This document shows positions 35,624-44,862 of a DNA stretch of 64,000 bases, piece after piece. The position numbers and the translations under genes are program-made. Under the pieces are notes generated by a model. That model ran no database searches, was not told the origin of the DNA, and saw nothing but the letters and a program-made list of their open reading frames with translations. Every line of letters begins with the position of its first letter. Position 1 is the first letter of the stretch. Source of the stretch: Lachnospiraceae bacterium (GTDB taxonomy: Bacteria > Bacillota > Clostridia > Lachnospirales > Lachnospiraceae); the NCBI GenBank assembly GCA_022791635.1, contig JAAVZL010000003.1, forward strand, positions 62,001 through 126,000, in the 5' to 3' direction.

Positions 35624-36751
35624 CTACTCGATTACCACTTCATCCGCATAATCATTCCAGACAATACAGATAAAGGTTTTTCCGTTGTTCAGCACAATCT
35701 GATTGTTGTCCATATCATAGTACCGGGCCGGGGTTCCCAAATCCCCTGCCGTATTCCAGTAGCCCTTAATCATTTTTCCGTTGGTAAACACAATACAGTC
35801 ATTGTTGTAGGCCTGGCTGGCAAAATGAAGATAATCATCCTCATCCAGAACAACGCCGTCGCAATACTGGAAAATCACATTGGTCACAGCCACCTGCTCT
35901 CCCGTAAGCTCATCTATGTGGGGATTGCCGTAGGTGGAACGGTAATACTTGCGATCCTTTGGATTGTACTCAAAGGTGGCCTTCACTCCGCCGAAGCCGT
36001 TTTCCCCATGGGTTCCCCCCGGCTGAAGGAAGACGGCGTCCTCATAGCCCTCATACTCCGCGATCTCCCCATCGGGAGCAAAACGGAACTTCTCATAATA
36101 ATCCGAGGGCATTTCCATATCATAGCCCTTCTTCTCGATATCCTTCCAAATCCCCTCCGGGAATGCATAGAGGGTGTGCTCGTGAGCCTTTCCGGGACGG
36201 GGCACCCGATCATACATATTGGAAACCGGCTTCTCAATGCCCTTGGTTCCTCCCGAAAGCACGTCAAACTCCCCGCTGTTCAAGGAGTCCAGGGCATAAA
36301 AGGCCTGTCCGTGATGGGCGTACACAGCATCAAATTCCTGCGCAAAATGCAGAAAATAGAGGCGGCAGCTTCGGATAGAGCCAATGCGCTCCAGATCCTC
36401 CCAATCCTCAAAGATCCCCATCCAGCGGGTGATTCGCTTCTCTACCGGGCATTCATAGATCACACTGGCATTGTTCACGCCGGACATGGGAAGGGATTCC
36501 TTCTTGTTATTGAGCATAATGGCCAGCGGGCGCCGCGTCCCGATCTCCTGGTCAATCCATTCCCCGGTAAAATAGCTGCGGACCTTGCCGTCCACCACCT
36601 CCCGGGTATCTGCGCTTTCTCCCCGGGTGTCCTCCCCATCCTGAACTTCTTGCTCCGTATCCGTCTGGTCTTCCTTTTCCCTGGCCTTGCCACAGCCTGA
36701 AAAGACCAGCACAAATGCCAAAAGCAAAAGGAACAGCGTTCTCTTTTTCAT
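35624..36751 (-). CDS. DUF3048 lipoprotein (YerB-like)
   Basis: 375 residues. Lipoprotein signal with lipobox VFSGC (Cys20) and an acidic linker to about residue 60, then the two DUF3048 halves: RRPLAIMLNNKKESLPMSG with ARPQSGV-type substitute, then IYECPVEKRITRWMGIFED, and a C-terminal half with GKMIKGYWNTAGDLGTPARYYD. It is exported and membrane anchored. The function of YerB is not established. AAAGGATTG precedes the ATG. Confidence 0.9.
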   Translation of the reverse strand: MKKRTLFLLLLAFVLVFSGCGKAREKEDQTDTEQEVQDGEDTRGESADTREVVDGKVRSYFTGEWIDQEIGTRRPLAIMLNNKKESLPMSGVNNASVIYECPVEKRITRWMGIFEDWEDLERIGSIRSCRLYFLHFAQEFDAVYAHHGQAFYALDSLNSGEFDVLSGGTKGIEKPVSNMYDRVPRPGKAHEHTLYAFPEGIWKDIEKKGYDMEMPSDYYEKFRFAPDGEIAEYEGYEDAVFLQPGGTHGENGFGGVKATFEYNPKDRKYYRSTYGNPHIDELTGEQVAVTNVIFQYCDGVVLDEDDYLHFASQAYNNDCIVFTNGKMIKGYWNTAGDLGTPARYYDMDNNQIVLNNGKTFICIVWNDYADEVVIE

Positions 36752-36767
36752 GTTCTACAATCCTTTC

Positions 36768-37265
36768 CTAGCGTAAAATATTTAAAGAATGAAGAATGGC
36801 CTCCTGCCGCTCCTCCATTTCCTTTGCCTCTGTCTGCTCCATGTGATCGTAGCCGAAAAGATGCAGCATACTGTGGGTAATCAGAAAGGCCAGCTCCCTC
36901 ATTTCGCTGTGGCCGTACTTCCTGGCCTGCTCCCGCACCTTTTCCATGGAAATAATAATATCCCCCAAAAGCAGCTCTCCGGTGTCCGGGTGAAAGCAGC
37001 CAACCTCCGTCTCCGCCCAGGAGAAATCCGAGGGGCTGTCGTATTCCAGCATGGGAAAGGACAGCACATCGGTGGCCCGATCCACCTTTCGGTATTCCCG
37101 GTTCATCTGACGGATCCTCTGATTGTCTGTCAAAAGCAGGCTGACCTCCGCCTCATAGGGACAGCCCTCGTAATCCATGGCTGCCTCCATGACCCTTTTC
37201 GCAAGCTTCGGAATATCAATTCCGGAAAGCCTGATATTACTCTCATCTTCGATGTTGATTGTCAT
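36768..37265 (-). CDS. ybeY: Endoribonuclease YbeY
   Basis: 165 residues from the ATG at 37265, preceded by GGAAG; a start at 37286 would add seven residues. The zinc site HSMLHLFGYDHMEQTE near residue 125 has the three His residues of YbeY, and RKVDRATDVLSFPM is the family block. It matures the 3' end of 16S rRNA and checks 70S ribosomes. Overlaps phoH by 23 bp, the normal Firmicute gene order. Confidence 0.94.
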   Translation of the reverse strand: MTINIEDESNIRLSGIDIPKLAKRVMEAAMDYEGCPYEAEVSLLLTDNQRIRQMNREYRKVDRATDVLSFPMLEYDSPSDFSWAETEVGCFHPDTGELLLGDIIISMEKVREQARKYGHSEMRELAFLITHSMLHLFGYDHMEQTEAKEMEERQEAILHSLNILR

Positions 37266-38250
37266 AAGCTTCCTTTCTTGTGCCACGTCTTCCTAAAGCC
37301 TGCTCATAGCTGTCATAGGCCTGTACGATTTTCTGAACCAGAGGATGGCGCACCACATCCTTGCTGGTCAGAGCGCAGAAGCCTATCTCCTCTACCCTTG
37401 AAAGCACCCGCAGAGCTATCTCAAGGCCTGACCGGGTACCTGAGGGCAGATCCTTCTGGCTTGCATCTCCCGTCACAATCACCTTGGAGCCAAAGCCGAT
37501 ACGGGTCAAAAACATCTTCATCTGGGCGGGGGTGGTATTCTGTGCCTCGTCGAGAATGATGTAGGCATTATCAAGGGTCCTTCCCCGCATATAGGCCAGC
37601 GGGGCAACCTCGATAAGTCCCCGCTCCATATTCTTTAAAAAGCTGTCCGCCCCCATGATTTCATAGAGGGCGTCGTAAAGAGGCCGAAGATACGGATCTA
37701 CCTTACTTTGAAGATCTCCCGGAAGAAAGCCCAGCTTCTCTCCTGCCTCAATGGCCGGCCGGGTGAGTATGATCCGGCTTACCTCGTTGTTCTTAAATGC
37801 CGTGATGGCCATCGCCATGGCAAGATAGGTCTTACCTGTTCCGGCAGGGCCTGTGCCAAAGACAATCATCCGCTCCCGAATAAGATCCACGTACTTCTTC
37901 TGCCCCAGGGTCTTGGGCTTAATGGGCTTGCCGCTCATGGTATGGCAAATCAGATCCCGATCAATCTCAGAGAGGGCGTCCTCCTGCCCCTCCATAGAGA
38001 GGGCCAGGGCATAATCCACATTCTGCTCCTCAATGGGGTTCCCCCGCTTGGAGAGGGTCAAAAGCTGCTCCAGCACCCGGGCCGCCTGCTTTCCCCGCTC
38101 CGGGGAGCCTAAGATCTTCACGGCCCCGTCTCTGGGAATCACCGAGACCTTTAACGCCTTTTCTATCTTCTTTACATAGCTGTCAAACTGACCAAACACA
38201 TTGCGCTCATGCTCTGCGGGAATGTCCATCCGTGTTTCCACAATACTCAA
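37243..38250 (-). CDS. phoH: PhoH-family ATPase
   Basis: 335 residues from a TTG start preceded by GAGGAG. KH-like N-terminal segment, then Walker A FGTGPAGTGKTYLAMAMA near residue 135 and Walker B AYIILDEAQNTT near 225, and IVTGDASQKDLP. PhoH is a predicted RNA helicase-like ATPase, usually encoded with YbeY. It lies three bases downstream of yqfD. Confidence 0.93.
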   Translation of the reverse strand: MSIVETRMDIPAEHERNVFGQFDSYVKKIEKALKVSVIPRDGAVKILGSPERGKQAARVLEQLLTLSKRGNPIEEQNVDYALALSMEGQEDALSEIDRDLICHTMSGKPIKPKTLGQKKYVDLIRERMIVFGTGPAGTGKTYLAMAMAITAFKNNEVSRIILTRPAIEAGEKLGFLPGDLQSKVDPYLRPLYDALYEIMGADSFLKNMERGLIEVAPLAYMRGRTLDNAYIILDEAQNTTPAQMKMFLTRIGFGSKVIVTGDASQKDLPSGTRSGLEIALRVLSRVEEIGFCALTSKDVVRHPLVQKIVQAYDSYEQALGRRGTRKEAYDNQHRR

Positions 38251-38253
38251 ATT

Positions 38254-39495
38254 TCATTTCTCCTCATCCACAGGAGCTTCCGAAGGCTCCTCCAGAATCT
38301 CCGTAAGTCTGTGGCTTCCAATCTCCTCCACGGCCGTAAGAGTCCCCACAGCCACACAGGTATTTGTGCCGACTTCTATTTTAACATTATTTTCAATAAT
38401 TTGAACCCCTTTTTCTATTAAATTTTCCAAAAATTCATTTAAATTTGCCTCCGCCAGGGCTCTGGCCTCCTCCTCACTGTAGGATTCTGTATAAATTTCG
38501 TACTCCTCGTAGAGGGTGGTGCCAAAGGTAAGGGGCAGATAAAAGTTCTCCGTAAGCTTTAAGGGATACTCGGTATTCAGGGCGCTGAACTGATCAAAAC
38601 CGGGCTTAAGCTTCAGAGAAATGGTTTTGCCTCCCACCTTTGCATAGACGCCGTGGCGCTTTCTTCCTGTGGGATGCCGGACCTCATGAGAGAGAACAAA
38701 CTCGTCATAGTAGGTGTAGGTGGTTCTGGCATACACGTCCGCATCTGCCGCCGTGTACTGATGGCCGGCCACCTCTCCGCTGTCATTTTGGATATCAATC
38801 CGCCCCAGCACCAGAAGCTGTCCTTCCTCCACCTCATCCCCCACCTGAACCTGGGCTACGCCCTGCCGCACGAGAATGCTGGTAATAATGCCCTCCCTGG
38901 CCGCCACAACATCCTTGGGACTCTCTTCCTGGTCTGTTTCTTCTTGTGCCGGCATGCTGTCCATATTTTCCCGGATGCGAATCAAAAGGCGGGTACCCCG
39001 AATCTCTGCGGAAACCCAGATAATATCCGGAAACTGAATGCGGATCATGGACTGAATCTCCTTACAGTCCACCTGGCTTTTGCGCATGCCGTGAACGATG
39101 TGCTCGGATTCCAGGTAATCCAGGATTACATTGGTGGTTCTGGAATAGTTGCCTTCAATGTGAATATTCCAGATATAGAGGGACATGACATACAAAAACG
39201 TGATACAGAGCAAAATGCCCACCACGAACATTTTCCGATTCCGGTAGCGGTGCAAAAAAAAGGGAAGCCCGTGCCGCTCTGTTACCAGAAGATGGGCCTT
39301 CGCCTTCTTCCGCAGGGGCTTAAGCCTCCGAAAATCACGGATACTTAAGTTCATTTCATAATAGCCGCCATTGTTCTCAAGGTCCCAGATCTCGATGTGA
39401 TGAGCCTTACAGAGATTTAAGAAGCGCTCCGGCGAATAGCCGGTAAGCCTTACACGCACATACCCATAGAGATAACGAAAAAATGAAATCAGCAA
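38254..39495 (-). CDS. yqfD: Sporulation protein YqfD
   Basis: 413 residues from a TTG start preceded by GGAGGTG. One membrane helix near residues 92-112 (FVVGILLCITFLYVMSLYIW) separates a cytoplasmic part from a large outside domain. RFLNLCKAHHIEIWDLE and the repeated DPOR-like outside folds, ESEHIVHGMRKSQVDCKEI, match YqfD. Needed for sporulation in Bacillus and expressed in the mother cell; here in the conserved yqfC-yqfD-phoH-ybeY order. Confidence 0.92.
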   Translation of the reverse strand: MLISFFRYLYGYVRVRLTGYSPERFLNLCKAHHIEIWDLENNGGYYEMNLSIRDFRRLKPLRKKAKAHLLVTERHGLPFFLHRYRNRKMFVVGILLCITFLYVMSLYIWNIHIEGNYSRTTNVILDYLESEHIVHGMRKSQVDCKEIQSMIRIQFPDIIWVSAEIRGTRLLIRIRENMDSMPAQEETDQEESPKDVVAAREGIITSILVRQGVAQVQVGDEVEEGQLLVLGRIDIQNDSGEVAGHQYTAADADVYARTTYTYYDEFVLSHEVRHPTGRKRHGVYAKVGGKTISLKLKPGFDQFSALNTEYPLKLTENFYLPLTFGTTLYEEYEIYTESYSEEEARALAEANLNEFLENLIEKGVQIIENNVKIEVGTNTCVAVGTLTAVEEIGSHRLTEILEEPSEAPVDEEK

Positions 39496-39731
39496 TATTT
39501 CACCTCCTGAATTTCTCCGGTGATCTTCATTTCATCGTTGGTATAGTAGGAAATGTACAGATGTATTCCGTGAATCTCCATCTTGCAGGTCTTGGCCTGA
39601 ATGCGAATAAGCTCCTCCGTATATTCAACGAGGCTCATGTAGTTCTCCACATAAGCCTCATGCTTTCCGGTAATGGTTACGATTGCCGCGCCGAGCATCA
39701 AATCCTTGGGCAGATTTAATGCGTCTGTCAT
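39489..39731 (-). CDS. yqfC: Sporulation protein YqfC
   Basis: 80 residues from the ATG at 39731, where GGAAGGA sits 5 bases upstream; an ATG at 39749 adds six residues but has no good site. LPKDLMLGAAIVTITGKHEAYVE and EYTEELIRIQAKTCKMEI fit YqfC. The protein is small, beta-rich and soluble. Overlaps yqfD by 7 bp. Confidence 0.9.
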   Translation of the reverse strand: MTDALNLPKDLMLGAAIVTITGKHEAYVENYMSLVEYTEELIRIQAKTCKMEIHGIHLYISYYTNDEMKITGEIQEVKYC

Positions 39732-39803
39732 TTCTTCCTTCCAGTTCATTGGTCCCGGGCCTTATAGCTTTCTTACTCTTACTATATGCCGGGGCAGGAG
39801 GTT

Positions 39804-40361
39804 CTATGCGCCGGGCTTAGCTTCTTTTTCCCGATACAGGATGAGGCTGAACCAGGTGACCAGATTATTTCCATTTAAGAAGGTGATGCCGCACTGCTCC
39901 GCAAGACCTGTCACAAGAATTCCAAAGCCCTCCACGCTTGGGAACATGCGATCGGGAAAGCGGCATGGGGCTTCCGGATAGGTACAGTGCTCACAGATAG
40001 CGCAGGACTCAGTGGACAGGGCCAAGACCTCCTGGCCTTCCCTGAAAAAGAGCTCCCTCACCTGGCGGGTGACTTTCTCGTGATCCTTCCGGGTGGCCAG
40101 CATTCCCTCCATGTCCTCCAGATCCGGCACCTCCGCCATGGTGGTGAAGAGGAAGGCGCCCTCATACGTCTTACAGCGGTTTTGGCATTCCTCCACGGTT
40201 CCCACAGCCGGGGGACAGGACCAGGACTTTCCGTATCTTGGGCATTCCGTCCGACAGATGTGGCGGACCTCCTCCTTGAAGGGGATGTCTTTGATTGAAA
40301 TAAAGGCGTAGTCGCAGATAGGGAGGTTGGTTATGGCGGCTTCGATGGCTTTTTGGTTCAT
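39804..40361 (-). CDS. DUF2284 metal-binding protein
   Basis: 185 residues with many cysteines: CRTECPRYGKSWSCPPAVG near residue 35 and CAICEHCTYPEAPCRFP near 120, the two DUF2284 metal sites. No partner enzyme is evident. Its ATG overlaps the stop of the RloB-like gene by one base (TGATG), so translation is coupled to the defence pair upstream. Whether it belongs to that system or merely lies downstream of its insertion is open. Confidence 0.85.
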   Translation of the reverse strand: MNQKAIEAAITNLPICDYAFISIKDIPFKEEVRHICRTECPRYGKSWSCPPAVGTVEECQNRCKTYEGAFLFTTMAEVPDLEDMEGMLATRKDHEKVTRQVRELFFREGQEVLALSTESCAICEHCTYPEAPCRFPDRMFPSVEGFGILVTGLAEQCGITFLNGNNLVTWFSLILYREKEAKPGA

Positions 40362-41008
40362 CAGGCTGACACCCCCACTTTGTGAAACAATAACTTTAGC
40401 ATATTATGTATTTGCGTATCCGGATTATCATAATACATGTATCCTTGTGGCGTTTTATGTGAAGCTTTTTTCAAATTATGAAAGGCTATGCTCTCTGCTC
40501 TTGCTATAGCGGTTATCACGTCCTCCATGTTAATTTGTTCCATGATCTTCTCCACCTGTTCTTTTTTCTTGATATTCACACCTTTTTTCAATCCGTAAGC
40601 CTTTCTCAGTTCATTGGCATAGCCATCCTGATTGCTTACTGCCTGTATATAATTTTCTTTATGGAGAAGCAGCCACAGATCAAAACAATAGTTTGTATAA
40701 CCCAAAACAATCCGATGCTCCATAGCCAAATCAATCGCTTCCTCATACTTACTCGTTTTTCCGTCGTAGTCAAAAACAGAGGCCTTATTGGTCTTTCCAA
40801 TGGACCTTGTTATAGTACGTTCCACCACACATTTGGGATCCCCTCCAAATGGCTCTGCATAGAGAAAGCTTAAATCGTGTGTTCTTTTCTCAGTCTTATT
40901 TACCAATTCCTGTATTTTTTGAAAATACAATCTCTCCTGATTTTCTCCTTCGCATCCAAGAACACATAATAATTGAGGTCGTTTTGGTCCTTTTTGAGTC
41001 CGATTCAA
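40361..41008 (-). CDS. RloB-like protein, second gene of an AbiL-type defence pair
   Basis: 215 residues from a TTG start overlapping the ATPase gene by four bases. RloB-domain features are CEGENQERLYFQKIQ near residue 19, with an acidic residue resembling TOPRIM glutamate, SVFDYDGKTSKYEEAI near 95 with an Asp-x-Asp, and SNYCFDLWLLLH-like TNYCFDLWLLLHKE. AbiL of Lactococcus pairs an AAA ATPase with an RloB protein and causes abortive phage infection. The nuclease nature of RloB is predicted from the TOPRIM-like layout. Confidence 0.8.
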   Translation of the reverse strand: MNRTQKGPKRPQLLCVLGCEGENQERLYFQKIQELVNKTEKRTHDLSFLYAEPFGGDPKCVVERTITRSIGKTNKASVFDYDGKTSKYEEAIDLAMEHRIVLGYTNYCFDLWLLLHKENYIQAVSNQDGYANELRKAYGLKKGVNIKKKEQVEKIMEQINMEDVITAIARAESIAFHNLKKASHKTPQGYMYYDNPDTQIHNMLKLLFHKVGVSA

Positions 41009-42345
41009 TTCTGCTTCTCCTCTCTTTCCAATATATGCTTAAATGCAATCTCCAAATCCATATGCGGCAAGGCCCCATATTTTCCATCCAAATAGTTTTT
41101 TAAAATTCGCTCCTCCGGGCGCAGCTTATAATCTGATAAGGAATACATATCACTGGTCAAATCATCTTTCCTTTTTTCAACCATCACAATCTGATCATGT
41201 CTTAGTAATTCTCCGTCCAGATAGATGGGGTTATGGGTATTAAAAATTAACTGTGCTCCCTTTTGGTTCAATTCTTTATTGTTAAAAATACGGATTAAAG
41301 AAACCACAATTTCAAAATGAAGAGAAGCATCCATTTCATCCAGAACAATTACCCCTCCTGTCCTAAGAGCATCAATAAAAGGCTGAATGAGTCTGATAAG
41401 GTGAATCGTCCCTTTTGATTCCATTAATTCGGAATCTACAATCATCTGAACAGAGTATCTGGAATCTGCAAGCTCTTTATCTTCAAACGGTACGGTATAG
41501 ATAGAACACATGGAAAGCTCATCATTTTCTGTTTCTGCCACAAAGCCTATTTTTTGATTTCCAAATTCGGCAAATCCCATGATTTCCTTCACAGCTTCAC
41601 TCTCAAAATAGCTCCTTCCAACCTCCTTTTTCTGTTCCTTATCTGTTTGAAAGATACTCTTTAAATCTTTCTGACGAAAATCCATATCATTTGCATTCAT
41701 AATTACATGAAAGTTTTCAAACCATGTTTGTATCTCTATAAAATAATCGGCATGAACTAAATTGCGGACTGCTCCTGTAAGAACTAAGCTCTTGTCATCC
41801 AATGCCTGATTCAATTTTTTTAGCAAAATATTAGCAAAAGCATCTTCATTTTTATCAATATATCCTTTTTTTACCAGGCTGCTGATTGGTATTTGAATTT
41901 TATCCGTTTTTGTTCTTTCAAAAATCTCATCATTGTTAATATACAAATATTCCTTTTGGATACTGTAGTCGTCAATATTTGTAAATTCAATTCCGTATTG
42001 GTAAATATTATTGACAGTGGAAAAGGTTATTTCTAATTCTACAGGCTGGAACCAACTGGAATCCCGGATAAAGGACAAGGTACTTTTAAAGGGCTCTAAT
42101 TCTTTGCAATCCAATGTCCCTTCTTTTATCATAATGCGCAAAATATTCATAGCCAGTATGATGTTAGACTTACCGCTTGCATTGGCTCCGTAAATGACAG
42201 ACATAGGAAGAACACGGATTTTATTTCCGGATATGTTTTTTTGAATCACATAGTCATTATGCGTTTTCTGCATACTTGACAGCATGGTAAACGTGATTTC
42301 ATTTTTAAAGGATTTAAAATTTTTCAACTTAAAATTTAATAACAT
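41005..42345 (-). CDS. AAA15/OLD-like ATPase, first gene of an AbiL-type defence pair
   Basis: 446 residues. Begins LLNFKLKNFKSFKNEITF, the usual start of RloA/AbiLi-type SMC-like ATPases. Walker A GANASGKS at 53-60, Walker B VIVLDEMDASLH near 340, and the late FNTHNPIYLDGELLRHDQI with the conserved His (H-loop) before a DQI motif. It should hydrolyse ATP and control the RloB effector. It has its own promoter at 42379-42406. AT-rich composition differs from yqf-ybeY genes downstream, which fits insertion of a defence cassette. Confidence 0.84.
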   Translation of the reverse strand: MLLNFKLKNFKSFKNEITFTMLSSMQKTHNDYVIQKNISGNKIRVLPMSVIYGANASGKSNIILAMNILRIMIKEGTLDCKELEPFKSTLSFIRDSSWFQPVELEITFSTVNNIYQYGIEFTNIDDYSIQKEYLYINNDEIFERTKTDKIQIPISSLVKKGYIDKNEDAFANILLKKLNQALDDKSLVLTGAVRNLVHADYFIEIQTWFENFHVIMNANDMDFRQKDLKSIFQTDKEQKKEVGRSYFESEAVKEIMGFAEFGNQKIGFVAETENDELSMCSIYTVPFEDKELADSRYSVQMIVDSELMESKGTIHLIRLIQPFIDALRTGGVIVLDEMDASLHFEIVVSLIRIFNNKELNQKGAQLIFNTHNPIYLDGELLRHDQIVMVEKRKDDLTSDMYSLSDYKLRPEERILKNYLDGKYGALPHMDLEIAFKHILEREEKQN

Positions 42346-42378
42346 AAATTTCGGTTTTCCTTTCTCTTTTATGGGATA

Positions 42379-42406
42379 ATTATACTATAATATCAAATTT
42401 ATTCAA
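42379..42406 (-). promoter_or_regulatory. Predicted promoter of the AbiL-type operon
   Basis: Minus strand -35 TTGAAT (42401-42406), 16-base spacer, -10 TATAAT (42379-42384), about 35 bases before the ATPase ATG. Confidence 0.65.
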
Positions 42407-42518
42407 CAACTTTTTTGTTAATTACAGTATGAGCTACTTTCCCATATTTATACCATACAGTCCAACGTTTACCTCATGAAACAGATATATAATGATAGGC
42501 CTTCGCAAAGTATGTATA

Positions 42519-42557
42519 AAAACAGCAGGTCCTTCCTCATGAATTACCTGCTGTTTT
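42519..42557 (-). terminator. Intrinsic terminator of the ddh transcript
   Basis: Perfect 12-bp stem AAAACAGCAGGT / ACCTGCTGTTTT with a 15-base loop; on the minus strand it is followed by T-rich sequence. It lies 37 bases past the ddh stop codon. The rest of 42407-42593 holds nothing else that I recognise. Confidence 0.8.
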
Positions 42558-42593
42558 CAGCACAAGTCACTATAAATGAAAGTTCATTATCCT

Positions 42594-43580
42594 TTACAAC
42601 ATCATTGCCCGCAGCTCTTCCCCACTCTTTGAACTTAAGTAGGCCGGCGCAATGTCAAATACGGTCTTGCAGCCATATGCGCCCTCCGTAGACAAGCGGT
42701 ATGCGGCTCTTGCGTAGGCCACGATCACGCTGGAGGTGAATTCCGGGTTGGAATCCAGCTTTAAGCGGTACTCGATCAGGTGATGATGCTCCTTCTCCCA
42801 GCCGGTGACCCCGCTTCGCAGAACAAAGCCGCCGTGGGGAATCTCACTGTGATCCCGCTTCATCTCTTCCTCGCTGATGAAATGCACTGTGGTATCATAG
42901 TCTGCAAAGTAGTTGGGCATGGTCTTGATCTCTTCCTCAATCCGCGCCGCATCCGCGCCTTCCTCCAGGACTACGAAGCACTCTCTGGTATGCTTTTCTC
43001 TGGTAGTCAACTCCGGGTTCTCGCCGGCACGCACAGATGCCAGGGCGGCTTCTACGGGAATGGTATACTGCTTTGCGTCCTTCACGCCCGGAATTCGCCG
43101 TACGGCGTCAGAGTGTCCTTGGCTTACCCCTCTGCCCCAGAAGGTGTAGTCTGCTCCCTCCGGTAAAATGGCGTTGGCATACATGCGGTTTAAGGAAAAC
43201 ATGCCCGGATCCCAGCCTACGGAAATGATGGCTGTCTTGCCCGATGCCTTTGCCGCCGCATCCACCGTCGCAAAGTGCTCCGGGATTCGTGCATGGGTAT
43301 CGAAGCTGTCCACCACGTTAAAAAGTTTGGCATATTCCGGAGTCTGTACCGGAAGATCCGTGGCGCTCCCGCCGCAGAGGATCAGGACGTCCAGCTCCTT
43401 GGTCCAGCTCTTTGCATCGTCTGCATGGCAGACCTTTGCGGTGTCTGTTAAGATGGTTACGCTCTCCGGATCTCTTCTGGTGAACACGGCGCGAAGCTCC
43501 ATATCCGGATTCTGGCGGATGGCGCACTCCACGCCACGTCCCAGGTTGCCATAGCCTAAAATACCGATTCGAATGCTCAT
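42594..43580 (-). CDS. ddh: meso-Diaminopimelate D-dehydrogenase
   Basis: 328 residues from the ATG at 43580, preceded by AAGGAG. NADPH loop IGILGYGNLGRGVECAI, then SVGWDPGMFSLNRMYANA and FWGRGVSQGHSDAVRRIPGV, which are diagnostic of Ddh. It makes meso-DAP in one step from tetrahydrodipicolinate with ammonia and NADPH, supplying peptidoglycan and lysine. The gene starts 31 bases after a tRNA-Ala in the same direction and appears to share its promoter. Confidence 0.94.
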   Translation of the reverse strand: MSIRIGILGYGNLGRGVECAIRQNPDMELRAVFTRRDPESVTILTDTAKVCHADDAKSWTKELDVLILCGGSATDLPVQTPEYAKLFNVVDSFDTHARIPEHFATVDAAAKASGKTAIISVGWDPGMFSLNRMYANAILPEGADYTFWGRGVSQGHSDAVRRIPGVKDAKQYTIPVEAALASVRAGENPELTTREKHTRECFVVLEEGADAARIEEEIKTMPNYFADYDTTVHFISEEEMKRDHSEIPHGGFVLRSGVTGWEKEHHHLIEYRLKLDSNPEFTSSVIVAYARAAYRLSTEGAYGCKTVFDIAPAYLSSKSGEELRAMML

Positions 43581-43611
43581 AGTCTTTTCTCCTTTTTCAC
43601 AATAAAAATAA

Positions 43612-43684
43612 TGGAGCATACGGGATTCGAACCCGTGACCTCCACACTGCCAGTGTGGCGCGCTCCCAGCTGCGCCAATGCCCC
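43612..43684 (-). tRNA. tRNA-Ala (GGC anticodon)
   Basis: 73 bases folding into a cloverleaf on the minus strand: acceptor GGGGCAT/ATGCTCC, D-arm GCGC/GCGC, anticodon stem CCACA/TGTGG with loop CTGGCAG giving GGC, and T-arm ACGGG-TTCGAAT-CCCGT. The 3' CCA is not encoded. It is followed by ddh. Confidence 0.95.
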
Positions 43685-43693
43685 ATTGGTGAT

Positions 43694-43722
43694 AGTATAG
43701 CATAAAAGATTTGGTTGTACAA
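43694..43722 (-). promoter_or_regulatory. Promoter of tRNA-Ala and probably ddh
   Basis: Minus strand -35 TTGTAC (43717-43722), 17-base spacer, -10 TATACT (43694-43699), 9 bases before the mature tRNA. No separate promoter lies between the tRNA and ddh. Confidence 0.75.
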
Positions 43723-43920
43723 GAGGGAATTTTTTAAAAATTGGCGGATGGCGGAAATAAAAAAATTGGAAAATATTGCGATTGTGAAATTAATACTTTA
43801 GAAAAATGTGATTTTTTATGATTTATTTTCAAATAAAATGTGTAAAATATAATTATAAAACTCAGAAAAACGTGTTATCTTAAGACTAAATCATTCGATT
43901 TTAAAGGATGGTAGCTGTGT

Positions 43921-44656
43921 ATGAGACGCAATGCAATTTGTGATTTAATCAAATGGAAATCAAGCGAGGAGCGCAAACCCATGGTTTTAAAAGGGGCATG
44001 GCAGGTAGGTAAAACCTGGCTTATGAAGGACTTTGGCAAAACCTGCTACAAGCGCTTCGTGTACTTCAACTTTGACGAAGAGGAAGAGCTGAAATGTCCT
44101 TGGCACATTGCTGGCACAGCCTAAATCCTATCCGGTTGGTATAATCAATTTGCTGAATCTTTCGCCTCTGACCTTTGACGAATTTCTGGAGGCTGTGGAT
44201 TCCTCTTTGTATGCTTATTATTGCAGTATTGAAAAGGAGCAGTCTCTAGAGGAGCTCTTTCATAACCGGTTTTTAGACGCCTACCATCATTATCTTATTA
44301 TTGGCGGTATGCCGGAATGTGTGATGTCCTGGATCAAATATAAGTATCCCGCAAAAGTCCTGCAAATTCAATATGTACGGCGCTGTACGTGAGGGAGGCA
44401 GGGCGCGTGATTTTGAAGAAGCCATTGAATGGCTTGTGTCTGCCGGGATGCTGACTTTGTCTTGCAGTACAAGACTGAGATTATTCCTGTGGAGGTCAAA
44501 GTAAGCGAGAAGAAATCTGCGCCTTCCTTTAAAAGATACATTGCAGCGCATAGGCTCAGATATGCTTTGCGGTTTTCAAAGCAGAATTATCGGAAGGACG
44601 GAAGTATTTTGAATATTTCTGTTTATTTGGTGCGGAGGGTGAATAAGCTTTTATGA
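43921..44656 (+). pseudogene. Decayed AAA ATPase of the DUF4143 family
   Basis: Pieces of one gene are readable in more than one frame. The N-terminus has LKGAWQVGKTWLM (Walker A) near 43990. Walker B is lost: after FDEEEELK the sequence jumps to FPVG-like SYPVGIINLLNLSPLTFDEF. Then YGAVREGGRARDFEEAIEWL appears in another frame, and the DUF4143 end ADFVLQYKTEIIPVEVKV is out of frame again. At least three deletions or frameshifts leave no product. Family members are about 400 residues; little over half remains. The 236 bases between it and the tRNA are AT-rich with no gene. Confidence 0.85.
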
Positions 44657-44862
44657 CGCCATTTCATACGTTGTAGCTACTATGTGATCCTGTCTCAACC
44701 CATTTTTTACTCAAACAAAAGAAACAAAACACAGCTAGTATCACGATTGCGCCCTGTTTTTCCACGCAGATAGCTCGTTTTTAAGTCTGCCCATTGTATC
44801 TATACGACGTGACAGACATTGGACATAGGTGTGTCATTACATAAAGTTTAATTTCTGCTATG

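Noticed and set aside
43843..43851. Nine-base match to the seed of the predicted TnpB guide
   Set aside because: All bases are A or T and the tenth base differs; several such matches are expected by chance in 64 kb of this composition.
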